Of a stretch of 64,000 nt of DNA, positions 36,199 through 48,999 are shown one piece after another (position 1 is the first letter of the stretch; the number at the start of each line of letters is the position of its first letter). The notes under the pieces are model-generated. The model worked only from the letters and a program-made list of their open reading frames with translations. It was not told the DNA's origin and ran no database searches. The position numbers and the translations under genes were made by a program. The DNA comes from Thinopyrum elongatum (lineage: Eukaryota; Streptophyta; Magnoliopsida; Poales; Poaceae), in the NCBI GenBank assembly GCA_011799875.1, contig JAAAXO010000108.1:124001-188000 (forward strand), written 5' to 3'.

Positions 36199-39100
36199 AT
36201 CTACATCACATTTGTAGTGCAAATTTGGGCCTTTTCGGATAATTCAATGAAATACAACTAAATGCATGGAATATAGCAATATTACTATGAAATTGGTGAA
36301 ACCTGGTCAGTGACCATCCAATCTGTACTTCTTTTTATGAAATTGAAATGGAACAAATTTCAAAATTATTTAAGGCACTTCCTTCACAATGAAAAGCCAT
36401 TTCATGGGCTTGGAAAATGGCAAATTAATTTTTATTACACAATAATCGCAAATTCCTATGAAACATTGTCCACTATGGTTACACCAATAGTTGTGCCAAA
36501 TTTGGGCATGTTATCCTGGATTTTGCCATGTATGTGGCCATTTCCATGTGCATGTGCCTTGAAATCCACACAAGTGCATTGTAGATAGGCCATTTTGTAT
36601 TGCAAATTTTAGGATCAATCTACATCACACTTGTAGTGCAAATTTGGGCCTTTTCGGACAATTCAATGAAATTCAACTAAATGCATGGAATATAGCAATA
36701 TTACTATGAAATTTGTGAAACCTGGTCAGTGCCCATCCAATGTGTACTCCTTTTTATGAAAAATGAAATGGAACAAATTTCAAAAGGATTTAAGGCACTT
36801 CCTTCACAAAGAAAAGCCATTTCAGGGGCTTGGAAAATGGAAAATTAATTTTTATTACAAAATAATTGGAAATTCCTATGAAACATTGTCCACTATGGTT
36901 ACACCAATAGTTGTGCCAAATTTGGGCATGTTATCATTGATTTTGCCATGTATGTGGCCATTTCCATGTGCATGTTCCTTGAAATCCACACAACTCCATT
37001 ATAGATAGGCCATTTTGTAAAGCTTTTTTTCAGATATGTTGTAATAGAACTTTAGTATTTTCCCCACAAATTAGTGCACCTAAGATGGCTCAGTGCAAAG
37101 GCATTTGAATTTTTGAGCCTTCTTTCATTTTCTTTGTTTTTTTTCAAACTTGGGTCAAACTTGCAGTGTTGACCATTGATAAAAATGGTCTAGAATTGCT
37201 ACTTGCCTTGTGCCAAGTTCATTAAACACCAATATTGTAGCATAAAATGATTTTTCAAAAATTTCAGGAGCAATCTACATCACACTTGCAGTGCAAATTT
37301 GGGCCTTTTCAGATAATTCAATGAAATTCAACTAAATGCATGGAATATAGCAATATTACTGTGAAATTATTGGTGAAACCTGGTCGGTGCCAATCCAATG
37401 TGTCCTGCTTTTGATGAAAAATGAAATGGAACAAATTTCAAAATTATTTTAGGCACTTCTTTCACAAAGAAATGCAATTCAGGGGCTTGGAAAATGGAAA
37501 ATTAATTATTTATTACAAAATAATTGCAAATTCCTATGAAAAATTGTCCACTATGGTTACACCAATAGTTGTGCCAAATTTGGGTATGTTATCATGGATT
37601 TTGCCATGGACGTGGCCATTTCCATGTGCATGTGACTTGAAATCCACACAAGTCCATTGTAGATATGCCATTTTGTAGTATAAATTTTAGGAGGAATCTA
37701 CATCACACTTATGGTGCAAATTTGGGCCTTTTCTGATAATTCAATGAAATTCAACTAAATGCATGGAATATAGCAATACTACTATGAAATTGGTGAAACC
37801 TGGTAAGCACCCATCCAATGTGTACTGCTTTTTATGAATATGAAATGGAACAAATTTCAAAATTATTTGAGGCACTTCCTTCACAAAGAGAAGACGTTTC
37901 ACGGGCTTGGAAAATGGAAAATTAATTTTTTATTACAAAATAATTGAAAATTCCTATGAAACATTGTCCACTATGGTTACACCAATAATTGTGCCTAATT
38001 TGGGCATGTTATCTTGGATTTTGCCATGTACGTGGCCATTTCCATGTGCATGTGCCTTGAAATCCACACAAGACCATTATAGATAGGTCATTTTGTAGTG
38101 CAAATTTTAGGAGCAATCTACATCACACTTGTAGTGCAAATTTGGGCCTTTTTGGATGATTCAATGATATTCAACTAAATGCATGGAATATAGGAATATT
38201 ACTCTGAAATTGGTGAAACCTGGTCAGTGCCCATCCAATGTGTACTGCTTTTTATGAAATATGAAATGGAACAAATTTCAAAATTATTTAAGGCACTTCC
38301 TTCACAAAGAAAAGCCATTTCAGGGGCTTGGAAAAAGGAAAATTAATTTTTTATTACAAAATAATTGCAAATTCCAATTAAACATTGTCCACTATGGCTA
38401 CACTAATAGTTCTGCAAAATTTGGGCATGTTATCATGGATTTTACAATGGATGTGGCCATTTCCATGTGCATGTTCCTTGAAATCCACACAACTTTATTA
38501 TACATAGGCCATTTTGTAAAGGCATTTTTTTCAGACTTGTTGTAATAGAACTTTAGTATTTTGCCCACAAACTAGTGCACATACGACGGCTCAGTGCAAA
38601 GGCATTTGAATTTTTGAGGCTTTTTTCATTTTCTTTGTTTTTTTTCAAACTTGGGTCAAACTTGAAGTGTTGACCGTTCATACAAAATGGTCTGGAATTG
38701 CTACTTGCCTTGTGCCAAGTTCATCAAACACCAATATTGTAGCATAAAATGATTTTTCAAAAATTTCATGAGCAATCTACATCACACTTATAGTGCAAAT
38801 TTGGGCCTTTTCGGATAATTCAATGAAATTCAACTAAATGCATGGAATATAGCAATATTACTGTGAAATTGGTGAAACCTGGTCTGTGCCAATCCAATGT
38901 GTCCTGCAAATGGAACAAATTTCAAAATTATTTAAGGCACTTCTTTCACGAAGAAAAGCCATTTTAGGGGCTTGGAAAATGGGAAAATAATTATTTATTA
39001 CAAAATAATTGCAAATTCCTATGATACATTATCCAGTATTTCAAAATTAATTATGTATGTTGCCATTTCCATGTGCATTTCCTTGAAATCCACACAAGTT

Positions 39101-39979
39101 CATTGTAGATAGGCCATTTTGTGAAGTTTTTTTTCATACTTGTTGTACTACAAGTTTAGTATGTTTCCCACAAACAATTGCACATAAGATGGCTCAGTGC
39201 AAAGGCATTTGAATTTTTGAGCCTTCTTCATTTTCCTTCTTTATTTTCAAACTTGGGTCAAACTTGAAGTGTTGACCACTCATACAAAATGGTATGGAAT
39301 TGCTACTTGCCTTGTGCCAAGTTCATCCAACACCAATATAGTAGCATAAAATGATTTTTCAAACTTGGGTCAAACTTGCAGTGTTGATGATTCACACAAA
39401 ATGGTTTTGAATTGCTACTTGCCTTGTGCCAGCTTCATCCAACACTGATATTGTAGAATAAAATGATTTTTCAAAACTTTCAAGAGCAATCTACATCACA
39501 CTTGTTGTGCAAATTTGAGCCTTTTTAGATAATTAACTGAAATTCAACTAAATGCATGGAATGTAGCAATGTTACTCTAAAACTGCATAAACCTGGTCAG
39601 TACCCATCCAATGTGGCCTACTTTTGTTGAAAAATGAAATGGAACAAATTTGAATATTATTTAAGGCACTTCCTTCACAAAGAAAAGACATTTCAGGGGC
39701 TTGGAATATGGAAAATTAATTTTTTATTACAAAATAGTTGAAATTCCTATGAAACATTGTCCATTATGGTTACACCAATAGTTGTGCCAAATTTGGGTAT
39801 GTTATCATGGATTTTGCCATGTATGTGGCCATTTCCATTTGCATATGCCGTCAAATCCACACAAGTCTATTGTTGATAGGCCATTTTGTGAAAGTTTTTT
39901 TTAGACTTATTGTACTACAAGTTTATTATTTTTCTCACAAACAAGTGCACATAAGATGGCTCAGTGCTAAGGCATTTGG
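36199..39979. repeat. tandem satellite array, right block
   Basis: Anchors at 36348, 36768, 37426, 37845, 38266, 38910 and 39639 give spacings of 420, 658, 419, 421, 644 and 729 bp. Short monomers predominate here. The array stops inside GCATTTG at about 39972-39979, the same monomer position at which it starts on the left (16800). Confidence 0.9.
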
Positions 39980-40398
39980 ATATCACAAACTCATTTTACC
40001 TGGGTTATGCTACAAACGAGCGCCAATGAAATGATGCTATGTGGAGTTAGTGCTAATACCATGTAAGGTACAAATATAAACAAAAATGATAGATGTCAGA
40101 TGACTCATGCAGTACCATAATTGCTCCACAAACCTTTGCTTGGTTACCCTACACGCAAGCATTATTTTAGTGCTACGCGGTGTTAGTAGTAATACAGGTA
40201 AAGCAGAACTTAATAAAAAATAGGTTCACTCCACATACACATGTGCATACAAAATTCGTGCAAAATACATGATAAGGCATATTCCATGTGGCTCATGTAG
40301 GCTTTAAACAAACAACTATAAGAAAACTCCAGTTGGGTCAAGCTACACATCGGTGTCATATTATTGCACCGCGTAGTTAGTTATGATACCGTGTGAAG
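39980..40398. repeat. unidentified AT-rich spacer with three degenerate repeat units
   Basis: There is no gene here. Three loosely similar units each pair a TGGGTnA..GCTACA motif with a following GCnnnGnGnnGTTAG motif, at about 40005-40050, 40140-40190 and 40330-40390. It may be a decayed second satellite. Confidence 0.4.
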
Positions 40399-41804
40399 TG
40401 ATACGTCTCCATTGTATCTACTTTTCCTAACACTTTTCCTCTTGTTTTGGACTCTAATTTGCACGATTTGAATGAAACTAACCCGGACTGGCACTATTTT
40501 AGCAGAACTACCATGGTGTTGTTTTTGTGTAGAAATAAAAGTTCTCGGATTGGAACAAAACTTCACGAGGATTTTTTATATAATAAATGAGAATTTCTGG
40601 AGCCAAGAACCACAGGAGGGGGGCACCTGGGTGGGCACAACCCACCAGGGCACCCCCCTCCAGGCACGCCCAGGTGGGTTGTCCCCACCTAGTGGCCCCG
40701 CAGACTCCAACCCTGATGCTATAATGTCATATTTTCGAAAAAAATGAGGGAGAAAGAATTATCATGTTTCACGAGACGGAGCCGCCGCCACCTCTTGTTC
40801 TTCATTGGGAGGCCAGATCTGGAGTCCGTTTGGTGCTCCGGAGAGGGGGATCTTCGATCTTCGTCATCACCAACCCTTCTCCATCGCCAATTCCATGATG
40901 CTCCCCACCGAGAGTGTGTAATTCCTTCGTAGGCTCACTGGTCGGTGAGGAGTTGGATGAGATTCATCATGTAATTGAGTTAGTTTTGTTAGGGCTTGAT
41001 CCCTAGTATCCATTATGTTCTGAGATTGATGTTGCTATGACTTTGCCATGCTTAATGCTTGTCACTTTGGGCCCGGGTGCCATGATTTCAGATCTGAAAC
41101 GTTTATGTTATCACCATTATATCTATGTTCTAGATCCGATCTTGCAAGTTATAGTCACCTACTACGTGTTATGATCCGGCAACCCCGGAGTGACAATAGT
41201 CGGGACACTTCCCGGTGATGACCGTAGTTTGAGGAGTTCATGTATTCACTATGTGTTAATGCTTTGTTCCGGTTCTCTATTAAAAGGAGGCCTTAATATC
41301 CCTTAGTTTCCAATAGGACCCCACTACCACGGGAGGGTAGGACAAAAGATGTCATGCAAGTTCTTTCCATAAGCACGTATGACTATTTACGGAATACATG
41401 CCTACATTATATTTATGAACTAGAGCTAGTGCTGTATCGCCCTATGTTATGACTGTTATATGATGAATATCATCCAACGAATTCACCGATCCAATGCCTA
41501 CGAATTTCTCTCATATTGTTCTTGCTAAGTTACCACTGCTATTGTTACTCTTGCACTTGCTACAAAATCATTGCTATTACTGTTACCGTTACTATTGCTA
41601 TTGCTACTACTATCAAAACTACCATACTACTTTGCTACTGATCAGTTTGCTGCAGATAATTAATCTCCCGGTGTGGTTGAATTGACAACTCAGCTGCTAA
41701 TACTTGCAAATATTCTTTGGCTCCCCTTGTGTCGAATCAATAAATTTGGGTTGAATACTCTACCCTCGAAAACTATTGCGATCCCCTATACTTGTGGGTT
41801 ATCA
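40399..41804 (+). repeat. 5' LTR of the pol-less Athila-like element
   Basis: 1406 bp, TGATACGTCT to GGGTTATCA. It is related in its ends to the LTRs at 26022 and 34681 but different inside. It has GC hairpin arms CACAACCCACC (40636-40646) and GGTGGGTTG (40673-40681). The five bases before it are TGAAG; the other end is absent. Confidence 0.88.
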
Positions 41805-41815
41805 AGACCTTTTTC

Positions 41816-41833
41816 TGGCGCCGTTGCCGGGGA
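41816..41833 (+). other. primer binding site
   Basis: TGGCGCCGTTGCCGGGGA, 11 bases after the LTR end, is the typical site of Athila-type elements in cereals. Confidence 0.85.
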
Positions 41834-41882
41834 GCATAGCTATATTTGTTGAGCCACTTGGGATTATTATCAAATTATCACT

Positions 41883-44646
41883 ATGAAGAATTTGAAGGAT
41901 GCTAAGACTAGGATTTTTCCCTCTAAGACGAGGGGAGGTAAGGAACTGCCATCCAGCTCCGCTTTAGATTCACCTTCTGTTATGAGTAGACTTGCAACAT
42001 CACCACATGCTATCAATTTTGATATGTCGCAAGTTATTGATGATGCTACTTCTACTATGAATGCTACTCATGATGATACTAGTACCTTGCTTGATGATAA
42101 TGTGCCACTAGGTGAATTTCTTGATGAACAAATTGCTAGAGTAAGACAGAATGAGATTGTTGAAACTGATGAAGAGCTTGAAACTGAAAATCTTGAAACA
42201 CCTATTACACCTAGTTCTCCTAGATATGAATTGCCAAGGGTATCAGAAAGTTATGTTATGGATGAGGAGACAACTAGAGACATTCTTGCTTGTAAGGATG
42301 GAGATGATTTGGAAAAATTATTATGCAAGTATAAAGAAAAGACTTTGAATGATCCTCAGTTTGCTACTTCACCTATCTTTGTTGATGATAAGGATTATGA
42401 ATTCTCTGTCGACCCAGAGTTAATTACTTTGGTTGAATCTGATCCTTTCCATGGTTATGAAACTGAAACTGTTGTGGCACATCTTACTAAGTTGAATGAT
42501 ATAGCCACCCTTTTTGCTCATGATGAGAAGATTCGCTATTATTATATTCTCAAATTATTTACGTTCTCATTAAAGGGTGATGCTAAGGCTTGGTATAATA
42601 CTCTTGCTCCTGGTTGTGTGCGTAGTCCCCAGGATATGATTTATTACTTCTCTGAAAAATATTTTCCTGCTCATAAGAAACAAGCTGCCTTACAGGAAAT
42701 GTTTAACTTTGCGCAAATTGAAGAAGAGAGTCTCCCACAAGCTTGGGGGAGGCTTCTCCAATTGCTTAATGCTTTGCCTGATCATCCTCTTAAGAAAAAT
42801 GAAATACTTGATATCTTCTATAATGGACTAACCGATGCTTCTAAGGATTTCCTAGATAGTTGTGCTGGTTGTGTTTTCAGGGAGCGAATTGTTGAACAAG
42901 CTGAAGAATTATGGAATAACATATTGAAAAATTATGATGATTGGATCCTTCCTGAACCACCACTTAAACCTACTCCAAAGAAGAGGGGTATCTTATGTCT
43001 CAGTCCTGAAGATATGCAAGAGGCAAAGAAATCTATGAAGGAAAAAGGTATTAAAGCAGAGGATGTTAAAAATTTACCACCTATCGAAGAAATACATGGG
43101 CTTGAAACACCACCACCACCTAAGGTGGTAGAGGTAAATTCTTTACTAAAGTTCGATGAAGGTGATATTCCTTATAATAAACATCCTAGTCAATGCCTTT
43201 ATGAGTTTGACAATTACATTGGAAAGCAAGATCACTTCAATGCAAATGTTATGAAACAATTGAAATACAATTCTGATATGATTGCTCGCTTGACTGACTT
43301 GTTATTTAGAATCTCAAATGATGTTAGAGGTGTAGGAAAGCATGCTTCTATGGTTCAAACTCAATTAGAACAAGTTGCTAAATCTCAAAGAGAGTTGCTT
43401 GATGAAATGAATAATAATATCAATGATCATGCTGCTAGAGTAATGACTAGAGGAGGTAGAAAGACTCAGGAACCACTTTATCCCGAGGGACACCCAAAAA
43501 GAATTGAACAAGACTCTCAAAGAGTTGACACATTGATGTACCTAGTCCTTCTAAAAAGAAAAAGAAGAAGAAAAATGATAGGACTTTGCATGCCTCTAGT
43601 GAACCTGAAGTTGAAAAATCTCCTGATAACGATAATGAAGTCTCTATCTCTGATGCTGAAACTCAATCTGGTAGTGAACACTCACCTTCTGATAATGAAA
43701 AAGGCAATAATGAGGTTTATGAAGACACTCAAATAAATAATAAAGAACCAGAAAATGATGTTGAGATAGAACCAGCAGTTGATCTTGATAACCCACAACC
43801 CAAGAATAAAAGATATGATAAAAGAGACTTTGTTGCTAGAAAACATGGTAGGGAAAGAGAACCGTGGGTTCAAAAACCTATGCCCTTTCCACCTAAGTCA
43901 ACCAAAAAGAAAGATGATGAAGAATTTGAATGCTTTGCTGAAATGCTGAGGCCAGTCTTTTTGCGTACTCGCTTGACTGATATCTTAAAAATGCCTCCTT
44001 ATGCAAAGTGCATGAAAGACATCATCACCAATAAGAGAAAAATACCGGAAGCTGAAATATCCACCATGCTTGCTAATTATACTTTTAAGGATGGAGTACC
44101 TAAAAAACTTGGAGATCCGGGGATACCAACTATACCTTGCTCCATCAAAAGAAATTATGTGAAAACTGCTTTATGTGATTTAGGAGCAGGTGTTAGTGTT
44201 ATGCCTTTCTCTTTATATAAAAGACTTGATTTGAATAAACTCACACCTACTGAAATATCTTTGAAATGGCTGATAAATCAACTGCCATACCTATCGGTAT
44301 TTGTGAGGATGTGCCCGTTGTTGTTGCTAATGTTACTATCTTAACTGACTTTGTTATACTTGAGATGCCCGAGGACGACAACATGTCGATTATCCTTGGT
44401 AGACCCTTCTTGAATACTGCAGGGGCAGTTATTCATTGCAATAAAAGCAAGGTCACTTTTCATATCAATGGTAATGAACATACGGTGCACTTTCCGAAGA
44501 AACAATTCCAAGTGAATGGTATTAATGTTATTGAAAATTCTCCTACAATCACTATTGGAAGTTTTCAACTACCTCTACCTACTGCCAAAAAGAAATATGA
44601 AATGCTTATTGTTGGGGACATCCATATCCCCATTGAGGTAACTTAG
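41883..44646 (+). pseudogene. gag: Athila-type gag-protease with two frameshifts
   Basis: The first ATG after the primer site opens a 550-codon acidic gag frame (MKNLKDAKTRIF). A capsid-like core at about 42450-42960 includes TFSLKGDAKAWYNTL. The frame changes near 43535, within an A-rich lysine stretch, and continues from about 43586 to 44262 (acidic linker, then protease). The protease-like motif CDLGAGVSVMPFSLY is near 44175-44220. A second frame change at about 44262 passes to the frame that ends at 44646 (IILGRPFLNTAG, the usual C-terminal protease motif). No zinc knuckle was seen. In related elements pol would follow in frame; here non-coding DNA follows instead. The frameshifts would prevent a full product unless they are sequencing errors. 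Confidence 0.82.
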
Positions 44647-45347
44647 TGTTTTACAAAAGTTCTTCGGTTTCAAGCTAATCGGAAGTGGTTGTTAATAAGA
44701 CTTGATCAACCTTATTAATAGATCATTTTTGAGAGGTATGAAGTTGATAAATTCAATGAGCACTACCTTCTGTCCCTACCTTTTGTTTTTTGTTTTTATT
44801 AGTTAAATAAAATAAAATGCCATGCCTTGCTTGTTTTCTGAGTTTTCCATGCAATAAAAAAATGGCCCAAAAATAAAAGTTCTCAGAATGCTCTGAAAAT
44901 TTAATACGATTTTTTTCTGAATATTTAAGAGTTTTTAGTGTAAATAACATTAGAGGGAGGTGCTCCAGGTGGGCACAACCCACCTGGGCGCGCCAGCACC
45001 CTCAGGCGCACCCTGGTGGGTTGTGGTCCCCACGTGGGCCCTCTCACTTATCTTTTCACTCCATATCATCACCTACCTCCAGGAAAAATTCACCATTGCT
45101 CTCTCTCTCGTGTTCTTACTCTCAAACCCGCGGATTTCGATCTCTTTGCTCGAAGCTCCGTTTCCGAAACTGTTTCGGGGGATTGTTGCTTGGTATGTGC
45201 CTCCTCCATTGGTCCAATTAGTTTTTGCTTTAGTGGTTTACATTTAGAATAATTAGTGACTCTTGGTGCTGCTATAGATGAGCTTGCATGTTGAATTCTT
45301 AGAGTTCTAAGTAGTTCGAATGCTCGATATGGCCTCTATGCATCCCT
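44647..45347 (+). promoter_or_regulatory. LTR-like spacer with GC hairpin upstream of the second ORF
   Basis: It contains AAATAAAAGTTCTC (near 44870-44885), also present in the LTR near 40533-40547, followed at similar distance by a GC hairpin with arms CACAACCCACC (44974-44984) and GGTGGGTTGTG (45015-45025). A CT-rich stretch (45095-45110) follows. It resembles a copy of the LTR promoter half plus a leader. Driving of the second ORF is inference. Confidence 0.45.
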
Positions 45348-46228
45348 ATGAGTAGTTGCTATCATTCTTATAAGGTTTTGTTGACAAAAATCCGTGACAC
45401 AAAAAATTTCAGAAAATTGTACGTGAATATGATGAACCTCTTTGGAAGGAGTTCTTTGAGCCGGAGGTCCTCGGAGGCATCTTCTAGTAGCAGCTCCGTT
45501 CGTCGGTCCTATGTTGAATCAAGTGAAAATTCCATTCGAGATGCCGCTACCAAATCATGTTTATGTCCATGCAACGATTATATGGCGCGTGTGGGCATTA
45601 AAGAAGAATTTGAGCAATATGTTCACAATTCTGAGCTCGGTCCCTACATTGCAGATAAGTGCAACCAACACGTCAGCCTCACTGAATCATTACCAAAGAA
45701 TTTAAATTCCATCCTCGTGAGTCCAGAGTATCATTTAAACTATATGACAATTCATTTACTATACCTCTAGAGACATTTTCTAATCACTGCAAAATTCCAT
45801 TTTGGGGTTCATTGGACGAGCCACCAAGGTCGGAGTTTGAGATATTCTTGACTAACCTTTGCTATGGTGAGACTAGAGGAGTGACTCAAGGTAGAATAAA
45901 GAGCATTCATTTTCCCTCAATCCAATACTTTGCACTATTTAATGGAAAATGCTTTGTAGGCAAACAAGATTGTAGTACACTTTGTGCTCCAGACTTGAGC
46001 CTTATCTGCACCGCTCTCACCGGTGACAAAAGTTATAACCTTGGAGCGATAGTGGCATGTAGACTGCAAAACAACGCTGGTAGTGGATATTTTTATGGTG
46101 GGATTTACGCCACACGCTTAGCAAGAGAGCTAGGTGTTTCACCTTGGCCTTATGACCCCATCTTACTCACGCAATACCTTGACTTCGATGATATGAAGCG
46201 TCATAAGATCCTTAGGGGAACCCAATAA
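45348..46228 (+). pseudogene. second ORF of the pol-less element, Athila ORF1-like, one frameshift
   Basis: The first piece runs 45348-45770; its likely start is the ATG at 45348 or the one at 45429-45431 (MMNLFGRSSLSRRS), followed by a Ser/Arg-rich stretch. A frame change near 45725 moves the reading to the frame ending at 46228 (EPPRSEFEIFL, then RIKSIHFPSIQYFALFNGK, then ALTGDKSYNLGAIVA). It resembles the globular protein family I know as Athila ORF1 or a putative plant transposon protein, found in cereal Athila-type elements. That is family recall, not a search. There are no catalytic RT or integrase motifs, signal peptide or membrane segment. Its function in the element is unknown. It lies where pol should be, behind an LTR-like spacer. 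Confidence 0.55.
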
Positions 46229-48077
46229 TTTTACTTATAACTTGTTGTTTAATAAAAGTGCCATTGTGGACACCTTTTTGCCTGCACCTGCTCTCTTTGA
46301 TGTTCATATCAAGGGAAGATATTATGTTCTTGAGAGCGAGGCCCGAGCACAGAACACGGCAGTTGTGGCTGCATGACGGGCTGAGACATCTGCACCTAGA
46401 GCCTCCATGAGCTATCACTCCGACCATTATGCAGGCTACTGATGGAGATTACCAAGTTAGGCCAAAAGCCTAAGCTTGGGGGAGTACGTATTCCACCGAC
46501 ATTACATTCATGTTCACACATTTCATTCCAGTTGTCGGTGTCCACAATTTTTCATTGTATTATCCATGCTAGATTTATTTTCTCGCCTTCTTCTTGTGTG
46601 TTTAAAAAACTTTGAGAAAATACAAAAAATTTCCTGCTTCTTTTTTATTTTTCTTTCTAGTATAACTAGTGTAGTATTTAAAAAGAAAACCCAAAAAGAT
46701 TTCCTTGTTCTTCTTTTGCTTGTTGGGAGCTTTCCTGTGTAAATAGTTTTTCTCATTTTTGCTCTTCTCTTCTTTTTATTTTGCTTCCTTCAAGAAAAAC
46801 CAAAAACTCCAAAAATATTTCAGTGTGTTTCTCTGAATTTCTTTTCTATTATTTGAGTCTTACCGAGGAGAAGACCACAATGAAAATGTTGAGTGGCTCT
46901 CATATGCATTGTTATTGATCTAACAGAGAGCCCATATTACCTTGTTTTCTTCTTTTTGAATAAAATGTTTGCAGATTCCAGCTTAGTCCACGGCACTCTT
47001 GCACTATTATTATTTTCATATCGTTCGGTCATGCAAGTGAAAGGCAATAATGACGATATTTGATGAACTGGCTGTGGCAGAGAGAAACGGGTATGAACTC
47101 AACTTGTTCTGTTTTTGTAAATATGTTTAACCTAGTATCCAAGATTCAGCTCATTATGATCAAACATGTTTGCAATGACCCTTAGAGATTATAGTTTCTC
47201 ATGCCATGCTTAAGTAGCTAGGAGTGGATAATGATTTATCTTGGATGTCAACATTGCGTTAAAATAATTGTGATGTAGTATGATGATATGGTATCCTCCT
47301 CTGAATGTTCGAGTGGCTTGACTTGGCACATGTTCATGCATGTAGTTGAATCAAAACCAACATAGCCTCTATGATATTTATGTTCATGGTGTTCATATCC
47401 TACTCATGCTAGTATCCAATGTTACTTATGCATAATGCATGTTCATGACCGTTTTCACTCTCTAGCTGGCCACTTCTCAACCTAATTGCTAGCCTTCGCC
47501 TGTACTAAGTGCAAATTATGCTTGTGCATCAAAACCCTGGAACCCAAGTTATTCCAGATGAGTCCACCATACCTACCTATATGCGGTATTACCCTGCCGT
47601 CCTAAGTAAATTTGCATGTGGCACCTCTAAAAACTTCAAATAAATATCCTTTTTTGTGTGCCTGGATTGTTCATAGAGCGACAGGAGGTAGTCAGTATCT
47701 TCCATGCTAAGCGGGTTATTCTCATGATGAGTGTTTATTCACTCGTCCTTGCACGAGAGGGGCGGTAATAGGGATTCCCAGTCCCAAATTCAAATTGCAA
47801 ATAATTAAACAAAACTCCCCCAGGACTGTAGTTGGTATGGACGGCACCCGTTGTTTCGGACAAGCCGTGGAGTGTGATTATTGGTGGAGGGGGACTAAAC
47901 CTTTACTCTCATTGGCTGGGAACCGCCACTAAGGTGTTTAGCATGGAAGATACCGATAACTAATGGTTGCGAAGTAAATAAGAAGGGTGCATTTCTCAAA
48001 ATTTCATTTACCTCTGTTTTAAAACTTGAGATCTGGCACCTCTCCAAATCACTGCTTCCCTCTGCGAAGGGACTATC
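46229..48077 (+). other. 3' untranslated region of the pol-less element
   Basis: There is no supported gene. A polypurine-like AAGCTTGGGGGAGT occurs at 46473-46486 but is not followed by an LTR start. The rest is AT-rich with T-runs. It is cut at 48077 by L6, and the last five bases are CTATC. Confidence 0.6.
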
Positions 48078-48999
48078 TGATAGAGGCGAGGGTGTCCCGA
48101 TCTTTCGATGAGATGATAGCTATCGTTTTTGGTGGAGTAGACTTTGACGATCCGACTACGAACGTGCGAGGACGTCGCGCCTTAGCAATCGCTAAACCAA
48201 CTCCGAGAGGTTATTGACCACGCCGGAGCACAATCAACCTGACCACGAGGGTCTATTTCCTGCAAGCAAACGAAGAACAAGCAAGAAACTAAGATTTGCA
48301 ATCTGGATATTGCGAATATAAGATGAAAGCTTTATTGATCAAGGTGGGGTTCTGTGACGTCTTGGTCTGGTCGTTGAACACAAACGAAGTACGCGAAGTT
48401 GCAGCTATGGCGAACTTTTAATCTAAACAAAACCCAAAGTCTAAACGGTGCCCTAAGGGCTGTATATATGGAGGAAGAGGAGGGGATTTCGTGTCCCTTG
48501 AAGGAGGGGTCCGAAACCAACCCTATCTCTTGTTTCCCCACACATACGGACTCTAAAAACAGCCTATACTCAAGTATTTCGAAATTACATGGGCCTGGCC
48601 CAATAATAAGGTGACGCAGCACCTATAATAGCCTCTGGACGAAATTTATGAAGTGACATCTTGTATATTTCGTCCAAGGCTTCCTGCACTCATTATGGTG
48701 GCTTCAAAGTCCTGAAATCATCACTTGTAACTCCGTTCTTGTTCCCCTTGTGCATGCCATCATCTCCATGCTTGAACTTGCTCCAAGGTTCCTCTTTCTT
48801 GTCCAAGCTAGGCCCTTCATTTGTAAGCAAAACAAATGTATCCAATTTAGGCAGCATCATATTCTCATGAACTTTAGAATCATTACCAAGAAACGAAAGT
48901 ACCTGATATTTTAATTGGCGTGCGCGAGCTCTAGTAATTGGTCCAGTATGTATAGAAGCAGGGGCTGTGGGTGTAACAATGGTATTAATGTCCTCATCA
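48078..48999 (-). repeat. L6: complete Cereba-type 3' LTR, left edge of the right cluster
   Basis: This is a 922-bp, B-type LTR. The U5 end abuts the Athila-like element; the U3 start abuts a polypurine tract and pol 3' end (49000 onward, minus strand). It forms an inverted repeat with L8. Confidence 0.92.

Larger units (their letters stand above)
40399..48077 (+). mobile_element. pol-less Athila-like element, 3' end truncated by a Cereba LTR
   Basis: The order is LTR (40399-41804), primer site (41816-41833), gag-protease, a GC hairpin block, a second ORF, then a long AT-rich 3' region. No RT, RNase H or integrase motif occurs between gag-protease and the second ORF, so the element depends on enzymes from elsewhere. 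The 3' LTR is missing because L6 starts at 48078. Confidence 0.85.

Noticed and set aside
46473..46486. Polypurine-like AAGCTTGGGGGAGT as the true 3' end of the pol-less element
   Set aside because: No LTR start follows; 1.6 kb of further non-coding sequence continues to the L6 boundary, so this is at most a secondary or ancestral tract.
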